A stretch of 17,025 nt of DNA from Desulfobulbaceae bacterium UBA2775 (GTDB taxonomy: Bacteria > Desulfobacterota > Desulfobulbia > Desulfobulbales > Desulfocapsaceae): positions 622-17,646 of the forward strand of contig DEIL01000219.1 of NCBI GenBank assembly GCA_002352445.1, given 5' to 3'. Positions 1-8,010 of this stretch are shown piece by piece (position 1 is the first letter of the stretch; each line of letters begins with the position of its first letter). The notes under the pieces are model-generated. The model was given only the letters and a program-made list of their open reading frames with translations. It was not told where the DNA came from and did no database searches. The position numbers and the translations under genes were made by a program.

Positions 1-179
1 AGTTTCATAAAAGAATCTCCTTTAACCTGAGCTTTACATGAGAAATAAAAAAAAATGCATTATATCTATCATCTCTACCAGAGTATATTTCCCGTAAACT
101 CTATGGGGTTTTGGAAAAATTGGCAAGGAAATGTGTAAAAACAGTTGTCTGAGAATAAGATCTATTGTTAAATATAGAA

Positions 180-1091
180 ATGAAAGCTGAAAACCCGACG
201 ATTTTTGCCATTAAACGTTATGCACTCCACGATGGCCCGAATATCAGGACAACCATCTTTTTGAAAGGCTGTCCTCTAGGCTGTCACTGGTGTCATAACC
301 CGGAGGGAATAGAGAGAGAAGTCCGCATAATTACCCATCCCAAGAAATGTGTCGGCTGCGGTGCCTGTGTGGAAATATGCCCTGAAGATGCCCTCAGGGT
401 TACCGGGGGGGCTATCCTGCGGGATATGGAGTTATGTTCTCAGTGCGGCAACTGCGTGGATGTCTGCCCCGCCCTCAGCCATGAGGCAATCGGCTGGAAA
501 ACTGAAACTCAACCCCTTATGGAAGAGATAAAAAAGGATCTGCCTTTTTTTGATCAATCCTGCGGTGGTGTTACATTTTCCGGGGGTGAACCGCTGATGC
601 AACCGGAATTTCTCCTGGAACTCCTTCAGGAATGCGGCAAACTCGATATCCACCGTGCAGTAGATACCAGCGGCTTTGCACCAACAGAAACTGTTATGAA
701 TATTGCTGTCCATACGGATCTTTTTCTTTTTGATATTAAACATATGGACAGTGAAAAACATCTATTCTTCACCGGTGTTACAAACGAACTGATACTCCAT
801 AATCTTAAAACACTTTCAACTGCAGGACACCAGATCAGGGCTCGTGTTCCCCTGATTTCAGGAGTCAATGACGATGAAACAAATATCAGGGCAACGGGGC
901 TCTTCCTTGTACAATGCCCGGCGGTGCAGGGGGTTGATATTCTGCCATATCATCCTTCCGGTAAAGCTAAATACAGAAAACTGGCTGTAAATTACAAGGG
1001 ACTTGAGATGAAGAGCCCGGAAAACAACCAGATAAACAGAGCACTCTCAATACTCAGAGAATACGGACTTGATGTCCACGTTGGAGGATAA
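180..1091 (+). CDS. hypE: Glycyl radical enzyme activating enzyme (radical SAM), HypE-like
   Basis: This is a radical SAM activase that would install the glycyl radical on the enzyme encoded next to it, using S-adenosylmethionine and a 4Fe-4S cluster in the cytoplasm. Counting from the ATG at 180 (303 residues), the CX3CX2C SAM-cluster motif is C31/C35/C38, right after the family signature HDGPNIRTT. A ferredoxin-like insert follows with two four-cysteine sets, C57/C60/C63/C67 and C86/C89/C92/C96, enough for two more 4Fe-4S clusters. The SAM-binding GGE motif is at 135-137. The length fits the PflA-type activases that have the ferredoxin insert. Related proteins begin a few residues before IFxIxRY, so ATG 180 fits better than the in-frame TTG at 165; neither has a strong Shine-Dalgarno. 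The stop codon is one base before the start of the next gene, so the two are co-transcribed and probably translationally coupled. Assignment to HypE rests on that partner. Confidence 0.9.
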   Translation: MKAENPTIFAIKRYALHDGPNIRTTIFLKGCPLGCHWCHNPEGIEREVRIITHPKKCVGCGACVEICPEDALRVTGGAILRDMELCSQCGNCVDVCPALSHEAIGWKTETQPLMEEIKKDLPFFDQSCGGVTFSGGEPLMQPEFLLELLQECGKLDIHRAVDTSGFAPTETVMNIAVHTDLFLFDIKHMDSEKHLFFTGVTNELILHNLKTLSTAGHQIRARVPLISGVNDDETNIRATGLFLVQCPAVQGVDILPYHPSGKAKYRKLAVNYKGLEMKSPENNQINRALSILREYGLDVHVGG

Positions 1092-1092
1092 A

Positions 1093-3453
1093 ATGAATAG
1101 CAGGATTGAAGCATTACGAAAACTCAGCTTTGAAACAAAGCCATCTCTATCTATTGAACGTGCCCTTCTGGAAACAGAATTCTATCAGGAGAACAGTGGC
1201 AAACATTCTCTGCCAGTGCTGCGTGCTCTCTTTTTCAAGCATCTCTGTGAACACAAAACCCTCTATATCGGTGATGGCGAACTCATTGTCGGCGAACGCG
1301 GCCCTGCGCCAAAGGTTGTGTCTACCTTTCCCGAACTCACCTGCCACAGCGGTGAGGACCTGCGTATCCTCAATGACCGCAAGATGGCCAGCTACCGGGT
1401 AAAGAAAGAAGATATTTCCATGTATGAAGAGACGGTTATTCCATACTGGCAGGGTCGTTCCATGCGTGACCGCATTTTCAGCCAGATCCCCGCGGAATGG
1501 CGAAAATCCTATGACGCAGGTCTTTTCACCGAGTTTATGGAACAGCGTGCCCCTGGTCATACAGCTCTTGATGGCACAATTTATACTATGGGTATGATTG
1601 ATTTTAAAAACCGGATTGCAGAGCGTATAGAAAGACTCGATTTCCAAAATGACCCGGAGGCATCCGATAAAGCAGAGCAGCTCCAGGGTATGAATATTGC
1701 CTGTGATGCTGCAATCATCTTTGCAGAACGACATGCTGATCTTGCCGAGAACATGGCCGAAACCGAAACAGAGTCCAAAAGACGTGAAGAACTGCTGCAT
1801 ATTGCTGAAATATGCAGACAAGTCCCCGCCAATAGACCCAGAACTTTTCATGAAGCGCTGCAAATGTACTGGTTCGTCCACCTTGGCACCATAACCGAGC
1901 TCAATGGCTGGGATGCCATGAGCCCCGGCCACCTTGACCAGCACCTGTATCCCTTCTACGAGAGAGAGCTTGCTGAAGGTTCTCTTGATCGTGAAAAGGC
2001 AAAAGAACTGATCTGCTGCCTCTGGATAAAGGTAAACAACCATACCGCTCCTCCAAAGGTCGGGGTTACCGCTAAGGAAAGCGGCACCTATAATGATTTT
2101 ACTCAAATAAACCTGGGGGGCCTCAATGTACAGGGGGCGGATGCGAGCAATGAGGTTTCATATATCTGCCTCGAAGCCTCTGACGAGCTCCATCTGCTGC
2201 AGCCCCAGCCCAGTGCGCATATCAGCAGCCAGACCCCTGACCGTTTTTTAAAAGCTGCAGCAAGGGTGATACGCAAAGGTTACGGCTATCCTTCCGTTTT
2301 CAATACGGATGCGGTGGTTATGGAACAGATCCGGGTTGGTAAAAGTGTCGAAGATGCCCGGGAAGGCGGAACCAGCGGATGCATTGAAACAGGAGCTTTT
2401 GGTAAAGAAGCCTATATCCTCACCGGTTATCTCAATGTCCCTAAGATTCTTGAGGTAACTCTCAATAACGGTCGCGACCAGCTCACCGGTAAGATGGTCA
2501 CCATCGAAACCGGTGACCCCACCACCTTCGCAAGCTTTGAAGAACTGTACGATGCCTTTACTCAACAGCTTGAGTATGTGATCAATCTGAAAATCCGGGT
2601 AAATAACTATATTGAGCGTATGTATGCCAAATACTCACCCGCACCTTTCCTCTCTGTGGTCATTCATGACTGTATTGAAAACGGCAGAGATTACTACAAT
2701 GGCGGTCCCAGATATAATACCAACTATATCCAGTGCTGTGGTATAGGCACTGTCACCGACAGTTTATCGGCTATGAAAACCCATATTTTTGATGAATCAG
2801 GCATCAGCATGGAAACACTTTTATCTACCCTGAAAGATAATTTCCAGGACAATGAAGCCCTGCGTCTGAAACTCTGGAACAAGACACCGTTTTACGGTAA
2901 TGATGATGACAGGGCGGATGATATAATGAAGCAGGTCTATGCAAGCCTTTTTAAATATATCGACTCCAAAGCCAATACCAAGGGAACACTCTACCACCTG
3001 AACATGCTGTCCACCACCTGCCATGTCTATTTCGGTAAGATGCTGGGCGCCTCGGCCAACGGAAGATTTGCTCACCTGCCTGAATCCGACGGGACATCAC
3101 CCTCCCACGGGGCAGACCGGAACGGACCGACTGCCGTCATCAAATCCCTGTCAAAGATGGATCAGCTCAAATCCGGAGGAACCTTACTCAACCAGCGCTT
3201 CCTGCCCAGCGTTCTCGCCTCTGAACAGGATCTTGACAAACTCAGCAGCCTGGTTCGAACCTACTTCACCCTCGGTGGACACCATATTCAGTTCAATGTG
3301 GTGGATACGGCAACCCTGAGAAAGGCCCAGCAACACCCGGATGAGTATAAGAATCTCCTGGTTCGGGTTGCCGGTTATAGTGACTATTTTGTTGATCTGG
3401 ATGCAGATCATCAGGAAGAGATTATCAGCAGGACTGCTCAGGAATTTGGGTAA
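1093..3453 (+). CDS. hypD: Glycyl radical enzyme, trans-4-hydroxy-L-proline dehydratase (HypD-like)
   Basis: This probably dehydrates trans-4-hydroxy-L-proline to pyrroline-5-carboxylate by radical chemistry. The 786-residue protein has the glycyl radical motif RVAGYSDYF with Gly761, 25 residues from its end, and the thiyl site GTSGCIETG with Cys430 and Glu432. From memory, the C. difficile HypD residues H160, D278, S334, F340, C434, E436, Y450 and T645 map, with a constant offset of four, onto H156, D274, S330, F336, C430, E432, Y446 and T641, and all are present here. The start is ATG 1093, because GGAGGA at 1083-1088 lies five bases before it and HypD proteins begin the same way; in-frame codons at 1069 and 1072 lie inside the activase gene. 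No proline biosynthesis reductase (proC), often found beside hypD, is in the window, although upstream genes are not visible. Isethionate lyase, choline lyase and glycerol dehydratase fit less well. Confidence 0.88.
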   Translation: MNSRIEALRKLSFETKPSLSIERALLETEFYQENSGKHSLPVLRALFFKHLCEHKTLYIGDGELIVGERGPAPKVVSTFPELTCHSGEDLRILNDRKMASYRVKKEDISMYEETVIPYWQGRSMRDRIFSQIPAEWRKSYDAGLFTEFMEQRAPGHTALDGTIYTMGMIDFKNRIAERIERLDFQNDPEASDKAEQLQGMNIACDAAIIFAERHADLAENMAETETESKRREELLHIAEICRQVPANRPRTFHEALQMYWFVHLGTITELNGWDAMSPGHLDQHLYPFYERELAEGSLDREKAKELICCLWIKVNNHTAPPKVGVTAKESGTYNDFTQINLGGLNVQGADASNEVSYICLEASDELHLLQPQPSAHISSQTPDRFLKAAARVIRKGYGYPSVFNTDAVVMEQIRVGKSVEDAREGGTSGCIETGAFGKEAYILTGYLNVPKILEVTLNNGRDQLTGKMVTIETGDPTTFASFEELYDAFTQQLEYVINLKIRVNNYIERMYAKYSPAPFLSVVIHDCIENGRDYYNGGPRYNTNYIQCCGIGTVTDSLSAMKTHIFDESGISMETLLSTLKDNFQDNEALRLKLWNKTPFYGNDDDRADDIMKQVYASLFKYIDSKANTKGTLYHLNMLSTTCHVYFGKMLGASANGRFAHLPESDGTSPSHGADRNGPTAVIKSLSKMDQLKSGGTLLNQRFLPSVLASEQDLDKLSSLVRTYFTLGGHHIQFNVVDTATLRKAQQHPDEYKNLLVRVAGYSDYFVDLDADHQEEIISRTAQEFG

Positions 3454-3473
3454 AAGCGTTTTCTATTTTACCC
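3448..3473 (+). terminator. Terminator-like stem at the end of hypD
   Basis: GGGTAAAA (3448-3455) and TTTTACCC (3466-3473) form a perfect 8-bp stem around a 10-base loop, followed by a T-rich stretch (tttgttgctcttt). The stop codon of hypD lies inside the left arm. The stem is AT-rich, so it is a weak terminator at best. Confidence 0.45.
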
Positions 3474-3519
3474 TTTGTTGCTCTTTAATAAATATTAAAA
3501 ACTTAACTTCTCCTCTATG

Positions 3520-3592
3520 CCGTCATTCCCGCGCAGGCGGGGATCCAGTCGTTTTAGCACATTCTGGATCCCCGCCTGCGCGGGAATGACGG
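3520..3592. repeat. Perfect 29-bp inverted repeat (REP/dRS3-like) between convergent genes
   Basis: Two perfectly complementary 29-bp arms, 3520-3548 and 3564-3592, enclose a 15-base spacer. The arm begins CCGTCATTCCCGCGCAGG and ends GGATCCAG. It is much richer in GC than the DNA around it. ATTCCCGCGCAGGCGGG-type palindromes are widespread dispersed intergenic repeats in many bacteria. Here the element sits between the 3' ends of hypD (+) and the aminotransferase (-) and could fold into a strong hairpin acting as a two-way transcription barrier. That role is inference. Confidence 0.85.
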
Positions 3593-3615
3593 TGCAAAGA
3601 ACTTTTACAAAACCA

Positions 3616-4815
3616 TTACTGTTTACTCAGCGCCTCAGCAATCCCATCACAAACATAATCAATATTTTCAGAAGTCAGCCCCGCCAGGTTAATACGACCG
3701 CCACCAACCACATAGATCGATTTATGTTCCCTCAACCAGTCAACTACCTCCGATGAGAGTCCACTGAACGAGAACATGCCCCGCTGACGGGTGATATAGG
3801 AAAAATCCCCCTCCACCCCTCTTTTCATGAGGCCGTCAACAAGAGCTGAGCGCATAGCTTTTATCCGATCACGCATAATGCCAAGTTCTTCCAGCCACTG
3901 AGCATATAGCTCGGGATCACTCAGAATAGTTGCTGCCACCAGACCACCATGGGCGGGAGGGTTAGAGTAAATTACCCGAATAGTACTCTTCAGGTGACTC
4001 ATAGCCACAGCAGATTGTTCTGCAGTGGGACTGACAATTGTCAGCGCGCCCGTACGTTCGTTATAGAGGCCGAAGTTTTTGGAAAACGAACTGGCTATAA
4101 AAAAATCTCCTCCGGTTGCGGCGAACTGCTCAACACTATAGCGATCCGCATCCACACTCTCACCAAATCCCTGATAAGCAAAATCAAGAAAGGCAATCCA
4201 GCCTTTTTCTTTACTTATATCGGCTATTTTTTCCCATTGCTCATTGTTGAGATCCACACCACTCGGATTATGACAGCAGGCATGCAGCAGTACAATATCC
4301 CCTGCAGGTATGGTTTTCAGCCTGGCGGTCATGCTCGCAAAATCAACATCTTTTGTCTCATCATTATAATACTCATACTCTGCCAACTCAAAACCGGCGG
4401 TAATGAAAACACCCTTATGATTAGCCCAGGTAGGCGAACTTATCCAGACTTTCGCCCCGGGATAGAATTTTTTCAACAGATCTCCACCCACCCGCAAAGC
4501 TCCCGTTCCACCAGGAGCCTGAGCAGTTGCAGCCCTGCCGGAACTGATCACCTCGCTGGACTCCCCAAAGAGGAGTTTTTGCACATTTTCCGCGTAAACA
4601 GGATCACCCGAAATGGGCAGATAGCTTTTTGAGTTCTCCTTCTCCAGAAGAATTTTTTCTGCGGCTTTGACGCAGTTGAGTACAGGTGTATTGCTCGTAT
4701 CATCCTTATAGACACCAACCCCAAGATTAACTTTTTTAGGGTTCTGATCCTTTTTAAATGCATCGGTCAGTCCGAAAATAGAATCTACCGGTGCTGCTTC
4801 AATATTTTGCCACAT
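3616..4815 (-). CDS. Class I aminotransferase, aspartate/aromatic type
   Basis: This is a PLP-dependent fold-type I aminotransferase that would exchange amino groups between aspartate (or aromatic amino acids) and 2-oxoglutarate in the cytoplasm. The translation shows the AspC/TyrB pattern. The PLP lysine is K246 in SSFSKNFGLYNERTG, with the phosphate-binding Arg254 behind it. Asn183-Pro184 are in CCHNPSG, and Asp211 and Tyr214 are in DFAYQGFG. The substrate-contacting loop YSNPPAHGG and a C-terminal GGGRINLAGL arginine are also present. The 399-residue length is normal. ATG 4815 is preferred because GGAGG (4821-4825) lies five bases upstream; an in-frame GTG at 4827 would put the ribosome site inside the gene. 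It converges on hypD and is separated from it by a perfect inverted repeat. AspC and TyrB cannot be separated by eye, so no symbol is given. Confidence 0.9.
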   Translation of the reverse strand: MWQNIEAAPVDSIFGLTDAFKKDQNPKKVNLGVGVYKDDTSNTPVLNCVKAAEKILLEKENSKSYLPISGDPVYAENVQKLLFGESSEVISSGRAATAQAPGGTGALRVGGDLLKKFYPGAKVWISSPTWANHKGVFITAGFELAEYEYYNDETKDVDFASMTARLKTIPAGDIVLLHACCHNPSGVDLNNEQWEKIADISKEKGWIAFLDFAYQGFGESVDADRYSVEQFAATGGDFFIASSFSKNFGLYNERTGALTIVSPTAEQSAVAMSHLKSTIRVIYSNPPAHGGLVAATILSDPELYAQWLEELGIMRDRIKAMRSALVDGLMKRGVEGDFSYITRQRGMFSFSGLSSEVVDWLREHKSIYVVGGGRINLAGLTSENIDYVCDGIAEALSKQ

Positions 4816-4955
4816 ATATCCCTCCACTTACCTGATCATAATTCATTTAAATCTTAAAGGCCTAAGCATAACAAAAACCCTTTAACTGAGTTTCATATAG
4901 AGTCACTCAATGTATTAAAACTTCACGCTCACCATCTCAACTTTAATTTTTACCT

Positions 4956-5948
4956 TCATCCAATTGCTTTTGTCATCTTTTGGAGTTTTTCCTTCTCTCC
5001 AATAACGACAATAACATCTCCGGCATCAAACTGCTCACCAGGGCCGGGATTAAATATCATTTCTCCTGACAATTTTTTGATAGCAACAATCATCACCCCA
5101 AAATTCTGCTTGAGTTTGCTGGTCATCACAGTTTTTTCTGTAAGAAAAGATTCCTCCGTAATAATAGCCTCTTCCATCGCCAGACCGATGTCACTATTCA
5201 TCATGGTCTGATCCAGAAAATCGATGACAGTTGGTTTCTGCAAAATTTCAGCCATCCGTTTTGCACCCATCTGGTAAGGGCAGACTACCCGTGATGCCCC
5301 TGCCCGCAACAGCTTGCTCTCACTACTGACACCAGATGCACGGGCAAGAATAAAAATATCCGGCCGGAGCTCTTTTGCGGAAAGGGCAATAAAGACATTA
5401 TCCGCATCCGAACTGACAGCTGTTACAAGTCCTCTTGCTGATTGTAATCCCGCAGAAATCAAAGTTTCGTCTGAAGTCGCATCCATACCGAGATAGAGGA
5501 TATTTTCAGATTCGAGCTCTTCTATCTGTGCCGGGTTCTGCTCTATCACTACCAGAGGGATTTTTTCTGCCCTCAACTCATGTACAATAATTGCGCCAAT
5601 CCTTCCATACCCACAAACGATATAATGATCTTTCAATGCTGCAATCTGCTTCTCCAATTTCCTTCTCCCGAGAATTATCCTCAACTCACCTTCAACGAAA
5701 ATTCTTGCAACCTGCCCAAGAGTGTAGGTGAGTAAACTGATTCCCCAAACAATAATGACAATGGTAATCAGCCTTCCCATATAGGAAAGGGGTTTTACCT
5801 CTGAAAAACCGACGGTACTGATGGTAATCAACGTCATATAAAACGCTTCAAAGAGAACCATGTCCTCTACAAGAACATAACCAAAGGTACCAAAAGCAAC
5901 GGTTGCAAAGAGTAGAAACAGTGATATTTTCAGCTTTGAATAGTCCAT
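4956..5948 (-). CDS. Two-helix potassium channel with RCK (TrkA-N/TrkA-C) domains
   Basis: This is a 330-residue inner-membrane K+ channel subunit of the MthK-like architecture. The first membrane helix is about residues 8-27. A pore loop follows with the selectivity filter TVGF (45-48) in TISTVGFSE, and a second helix spans about 58-82. The cytoplasmic RCK part starts near 107 with a Rossmann nucleotide-binding motif, GYGRIG (113-118), and an acidic residue at the end of the second strand (VVIEQ). It ends in a TrkA-C domain from about residue 245. TVGF replaces the common TVGYGD, a variation seen in prokaryotic channels. A tetramer gated by nucleotide or cation binding to the RCK ring is expected. 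It lies 140 bp upstream of the aminotransferase on the same strand, with no obvious functional link. The start is ATG 5948. Confidence 0.9.
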   Translation of the reverse strand: MDYSKLKISLFLLFATVAFGTFGYVLVEDMVLFEAFYMTLITISTVGFSEVKPLSYMGRLITIVIIVWGISLLTYTLGQVARIFVEGELRIILGRRKLEKQIAALKDHYIVCGYGRIGAIIVHELRAEKIPLVVIEQNPAQIEELESENILYLGMDATSDETLISAGLQSARGLVTAVSSDADNVFIALSAKELRPDIFILARASGVSSESKLLRAGASRVVCPYQMGAKRMAEILQKPTVIDFLDQTMMNSDIGLAMEEAIITEESFLTEKTVMTSKLKQNFGVMIVAIKKLSGEMIFNPGPGEQFDAGDVIVVIGEKEKLQKMTKAIG

Positions 5949-6179
5949 ATTGGGGGATTTTGGTCAGTATCCTGATATTCTCACATCACACAGCCCTTAA
6001 AATGTGTATATGTTCTGTTTTTACCACGGAAATATGATTACTACCATCAGTTAACCATGAAATTATTCTGAAAACCCCAAGATTTCCTTGAAAAGAGATC
6101 CTCTTGCCTTATCATAAATGCACGCTACTTACATACTTTCATAATCATACCCCAATCCCTGTAGATATAAGGAGAATAA

Positions 6180-6266
6180 ATGGACAAGCTTGATGCCATA
6201 TTTGCCCCTCAATCGGTAGCTGCAATCGGTGCATCAACCCCCGTAAGGGGAAGGTTGGACACGTAG
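6180..6266 (+). pseudogene. Broken 5' end of an ADP-forming acyl-CoA ligase (CoA-binding domain) gene
   Basis: A good ribosome site (AAGGAG, 6170-6175) precedes ATG 6180. The frame reads MDKLDAIFAPQSVAAIGAST and then stops after 28 codons. This opening is typical of the CoA-binding domain of ADP-forming acetyl-CoA synthetases (LDxIFxPxSVAVIGAS). After the codons for PVRG, the expected continuation KVGHVV appears one frame over, so a one-base indel near 6253 is the likely first lesion. After that the similarity ends and nothing of the remaining several hundred codons is present. The rest of the 5949-6447 spacer holds only a solo repeat end at 6362-6380 and the upstream regions of the flanking genes. 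Confidence 0.6.
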
Positions 6267-6361
6267 TGAAGGTGACGGTACCACTGTTGCAGATGTAATC
6301 ATTACACTTGGGCAGCCTGATAGGTGAGCTGATTGACATCTTCATGTTGATGCTTATTTGT

Positions 6362-6380
6362 GATGGCGTCGTAAAAACTC
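6362..6380. repeat. Solo end of a miniature inverted-repeat element
   Basis: GATGGCGTCGTAAAAACTC matches 18 of 19 bases of the outward-reading right end of the element at 16127-16288. No partner end was found nearby. It lies between the broken acyl-CoA ligase start and the aspartokinase gene, so it may mark a deletion or rearrangement junction. Confidence 0.6.
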
Positions 6381-6447
6381 AGTGGAGTCTCTTCGATTTC
6401 CATTAAATACCTATAACTGTTCAGCATTACCAATATCTGGTGATATC

Positions 6448-7842
6448 ATGACCCAAACAATCCTGCGAGTTGAGAAGATCGGGGGCACTGCAATGTCCCG
6501 CTTTGGTGAAGTTCTTGATAATGTAATTCTTAAAGATAAAGACGATATCTATAACAGAATCTATGTTGTCTCTGCCTATGCAGGAATCACAAATGATCTT
6601 CTGGAGCATAAAAAGACCAGAGAGTCAGGAATTTACCAGATTTTTGAGCATGGAAAATATTGCAAACCCGCCATGCTCAAGCTACGGGATCGTCTCTGTG
6701 AACTTAACCGCAGTTTTATTGAAATCGGTCTTGATATTCAAACTGCAGATCAATTTATATGTGATCGAGTCAACTTCGCACTGAACATCCTCAAAAGTAT
6801 GAACAATGTGCTCGCTTCCGGCTATGTCAACCGCAATGAACTTCTCCTTGCAGCCAGGGAACTTCTTTCATCCATAGGTGAAATGCACAGTGCTTTTAAT
6901 ACCGCCAATATCCTGCAAAATCGTGGTTATGATGCCACTTTCGTCGATTTAAGTGGTTGGCAGGACAGCAGGGAGCGAACAATTGACGAGAGAATTCAGC
7001 ATACATTTGCGGAGCTGGATCCTTCCCGGACCGTTTGTGTAGCCACCGGCTATACCAAAGGCACAGAGGGGATTATGAGGGAGTTCGACCGGGGTTACTC
7101 CGAGGTGACTTTCTCCAAAATTGCTGTTCTACTTGGTGCCCACGAGGCAATAATCCACAAGGAGTATCACCTCTGCACCGGAGACCCTGCAATTATAGGA
7201 GAAGATAAGGTTCTGCCTATCTGCAACACAAATTTCGATGTAGCTGATCAGCTTGCCGACGTAGGCATGGAGGCAATTCACCCGAAAGCTTCAAAGCCAC
7301 TGGAGACGGCGGGAATTCCCATACGGGTCATGAATGCATTTGATCCCAGCCACAGCGGTACAATAATGACCAAGGACTATATCTGTCCGCAATCAAAAAC
7401 AGAAGTTATTACCGGATCAAACCTGGTCACCTGTCTGGAAATTCATGATACCCATATGGTTGGGGAAGTCGGCTTTGACATGAAAATTATGAAGGTCCTC
7501 CAGAATCATAATATCAGTTATATAAACAAAGTGACTAATGCCAATACCATTGGAATAATAATTTATGAAAAAGACTGCACCGCTGAGCTGATAAAAACTA
7601 TGCAGGATAGATTTGAACTGGTAACCACCCAGAATGTCGCCATAGTCTGCGCCATTGGTTCAAATATCGCAAAACCGGGAATTCTTTCCAGGGCAACCAG
7701 GTCGTTGGCTGACTCAAAAATAAACATCCTTACAGTCTCTCAAACATCGAGACAGACCAACATGCAGTTCACCATAAACAGAGAGCATTTTATTCAGGCT
7801 CAACGGGCTTTGCACAAGGCACTCTGTGAAGAAGAAGGATAG
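6448..7842 (+). CDS. Aspartate kinase, ectoine-cluster type (Ask_Ect)
   Basis: This phosphorylates L-aspartate with ATP to give aspartyl-4-phosphate, the first step to lysine, methionine, threonine and ectoine. The N-terminal kinase motif is VEKIGGTAMSRF, the form seen in the specialised Ask_Ect enzymes, rather than the KFGGTSV of housekeeping aspartokinases. The signature FDRGYSEVTFSKIAVLLGA, followed by HKEYHLCTGDP, also matches that group. About the last 130 residues hold two ACT-like regulatory modules. ATG 6448 gives a 464-residue protein; the in-frame upstream start at 6382 would add 22 residues that relatives lack. The upstream ribosome site is weak. No ectA, ectB, ectC or ectD is present on either side within the window, so the enzyme may serve another pathway, or the ectoine genes may lie elsewhere. 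Confidence 0.88.
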   Translation: MTQTILRVEKIGGTAMSRFGEVLDNVILKDKDDIYNRIYVVSAYAGITNDLLEHKKTRESGIYQIFEHGKYCKPAMLKLRDRLCELNRSFIEIGLDIQTADQFICDRVNFALNILKSMNNVLASGYVNRNELLLAARELLSSIGEMHSAFNTANILQNRGYDATFVDLSGWQDSRERTIDERIQHTFAELDPSRTVCVATGYTKGTEGIMREFDRGYSEVTFSKIAVLLGAHEAIIHKEYHLCTGDPAIIGEDKVLPICNTNFDVADQLADVGMEAIHPKASKPLETAGIPIRVMNAFDPSHSGTIMTKDYICPQSKTEVITGSNLVTCLEIHDTHMVGEVGFDMKIMKVLQNHNISYINKVTNANTIGIIIYEKDCTAELIKTMQDRFELVTTQNVAIVCAIGSNIAKPGILSRATRSLADSKINILTVSQTSRQTNMQFTINREHFIQAQRALHKALCEEEG

Positions 7843-7856
7843 ATAGCCCGGCTAAC

Positions 7857-7880
7857 CCGCATTTCTCATGAGAAATACGG
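7857..7880. repeat. 24-bp near-perfect palindrome after the aspartokinase gene
   Basis: The palindrome CCGCATTTCTCATGAGAAAT + ACGG has one mismatched pair and no loop beyond the central CATG. It lies 15 bp past the stop codon of the aspartokinase gene. It has no T-run, so it is more likely a small dispersed palindrome or a protein-binding site than an intrinsic terminator. Confidence 0.6.
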
Positions 7881-8010
7881 TCTAAAGTGACAAAATTATA
7901 AAAGGGTTCACATATCTGCCCATTCAGTGTATTTTTCGCAATATCATCCACTCCATAATCCTGATATCCGGAAAATGATAGTGGACTAAATCAGTAACAC
8001 TGAGAGCAAA

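Noticed and set aside
37..47. Half-copy of the 7857-7880 palindrome near the window start
   Set aside because: Only 11 bases match and they are AT-rich, so chance is a good explanation.
121..135. Possible sigma54 promoter (TGGCAAGGAAATGTG) before the activase gene
   Set aside because: The GG at -24 is present, but the GC expected ten bases later is TG, so the essential -12 element is missing.
1147..2106. A 319-codon open frame on the minus strand opposite hypD
   Set aside because: It lies entirely inside the hypD coding region, has no recognisable motif, and hypD carries full catalytic signatures on the other strand.
3949..4632. A 227-codon plus-strand frame opposite the aminotransferase
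   Set aside because: It is antisense to a well-supported PLP enzyme, has no ribosome site and no protein-like pattern.
6264..6345. Continuation of the acyl-CoA ligase remnant in other frames (e.g. GDGTTVADVIITLGQP)
   Set aside because: The peptide looks plausible but does not match any part of the ligase that I can name, and the open stretch is short.
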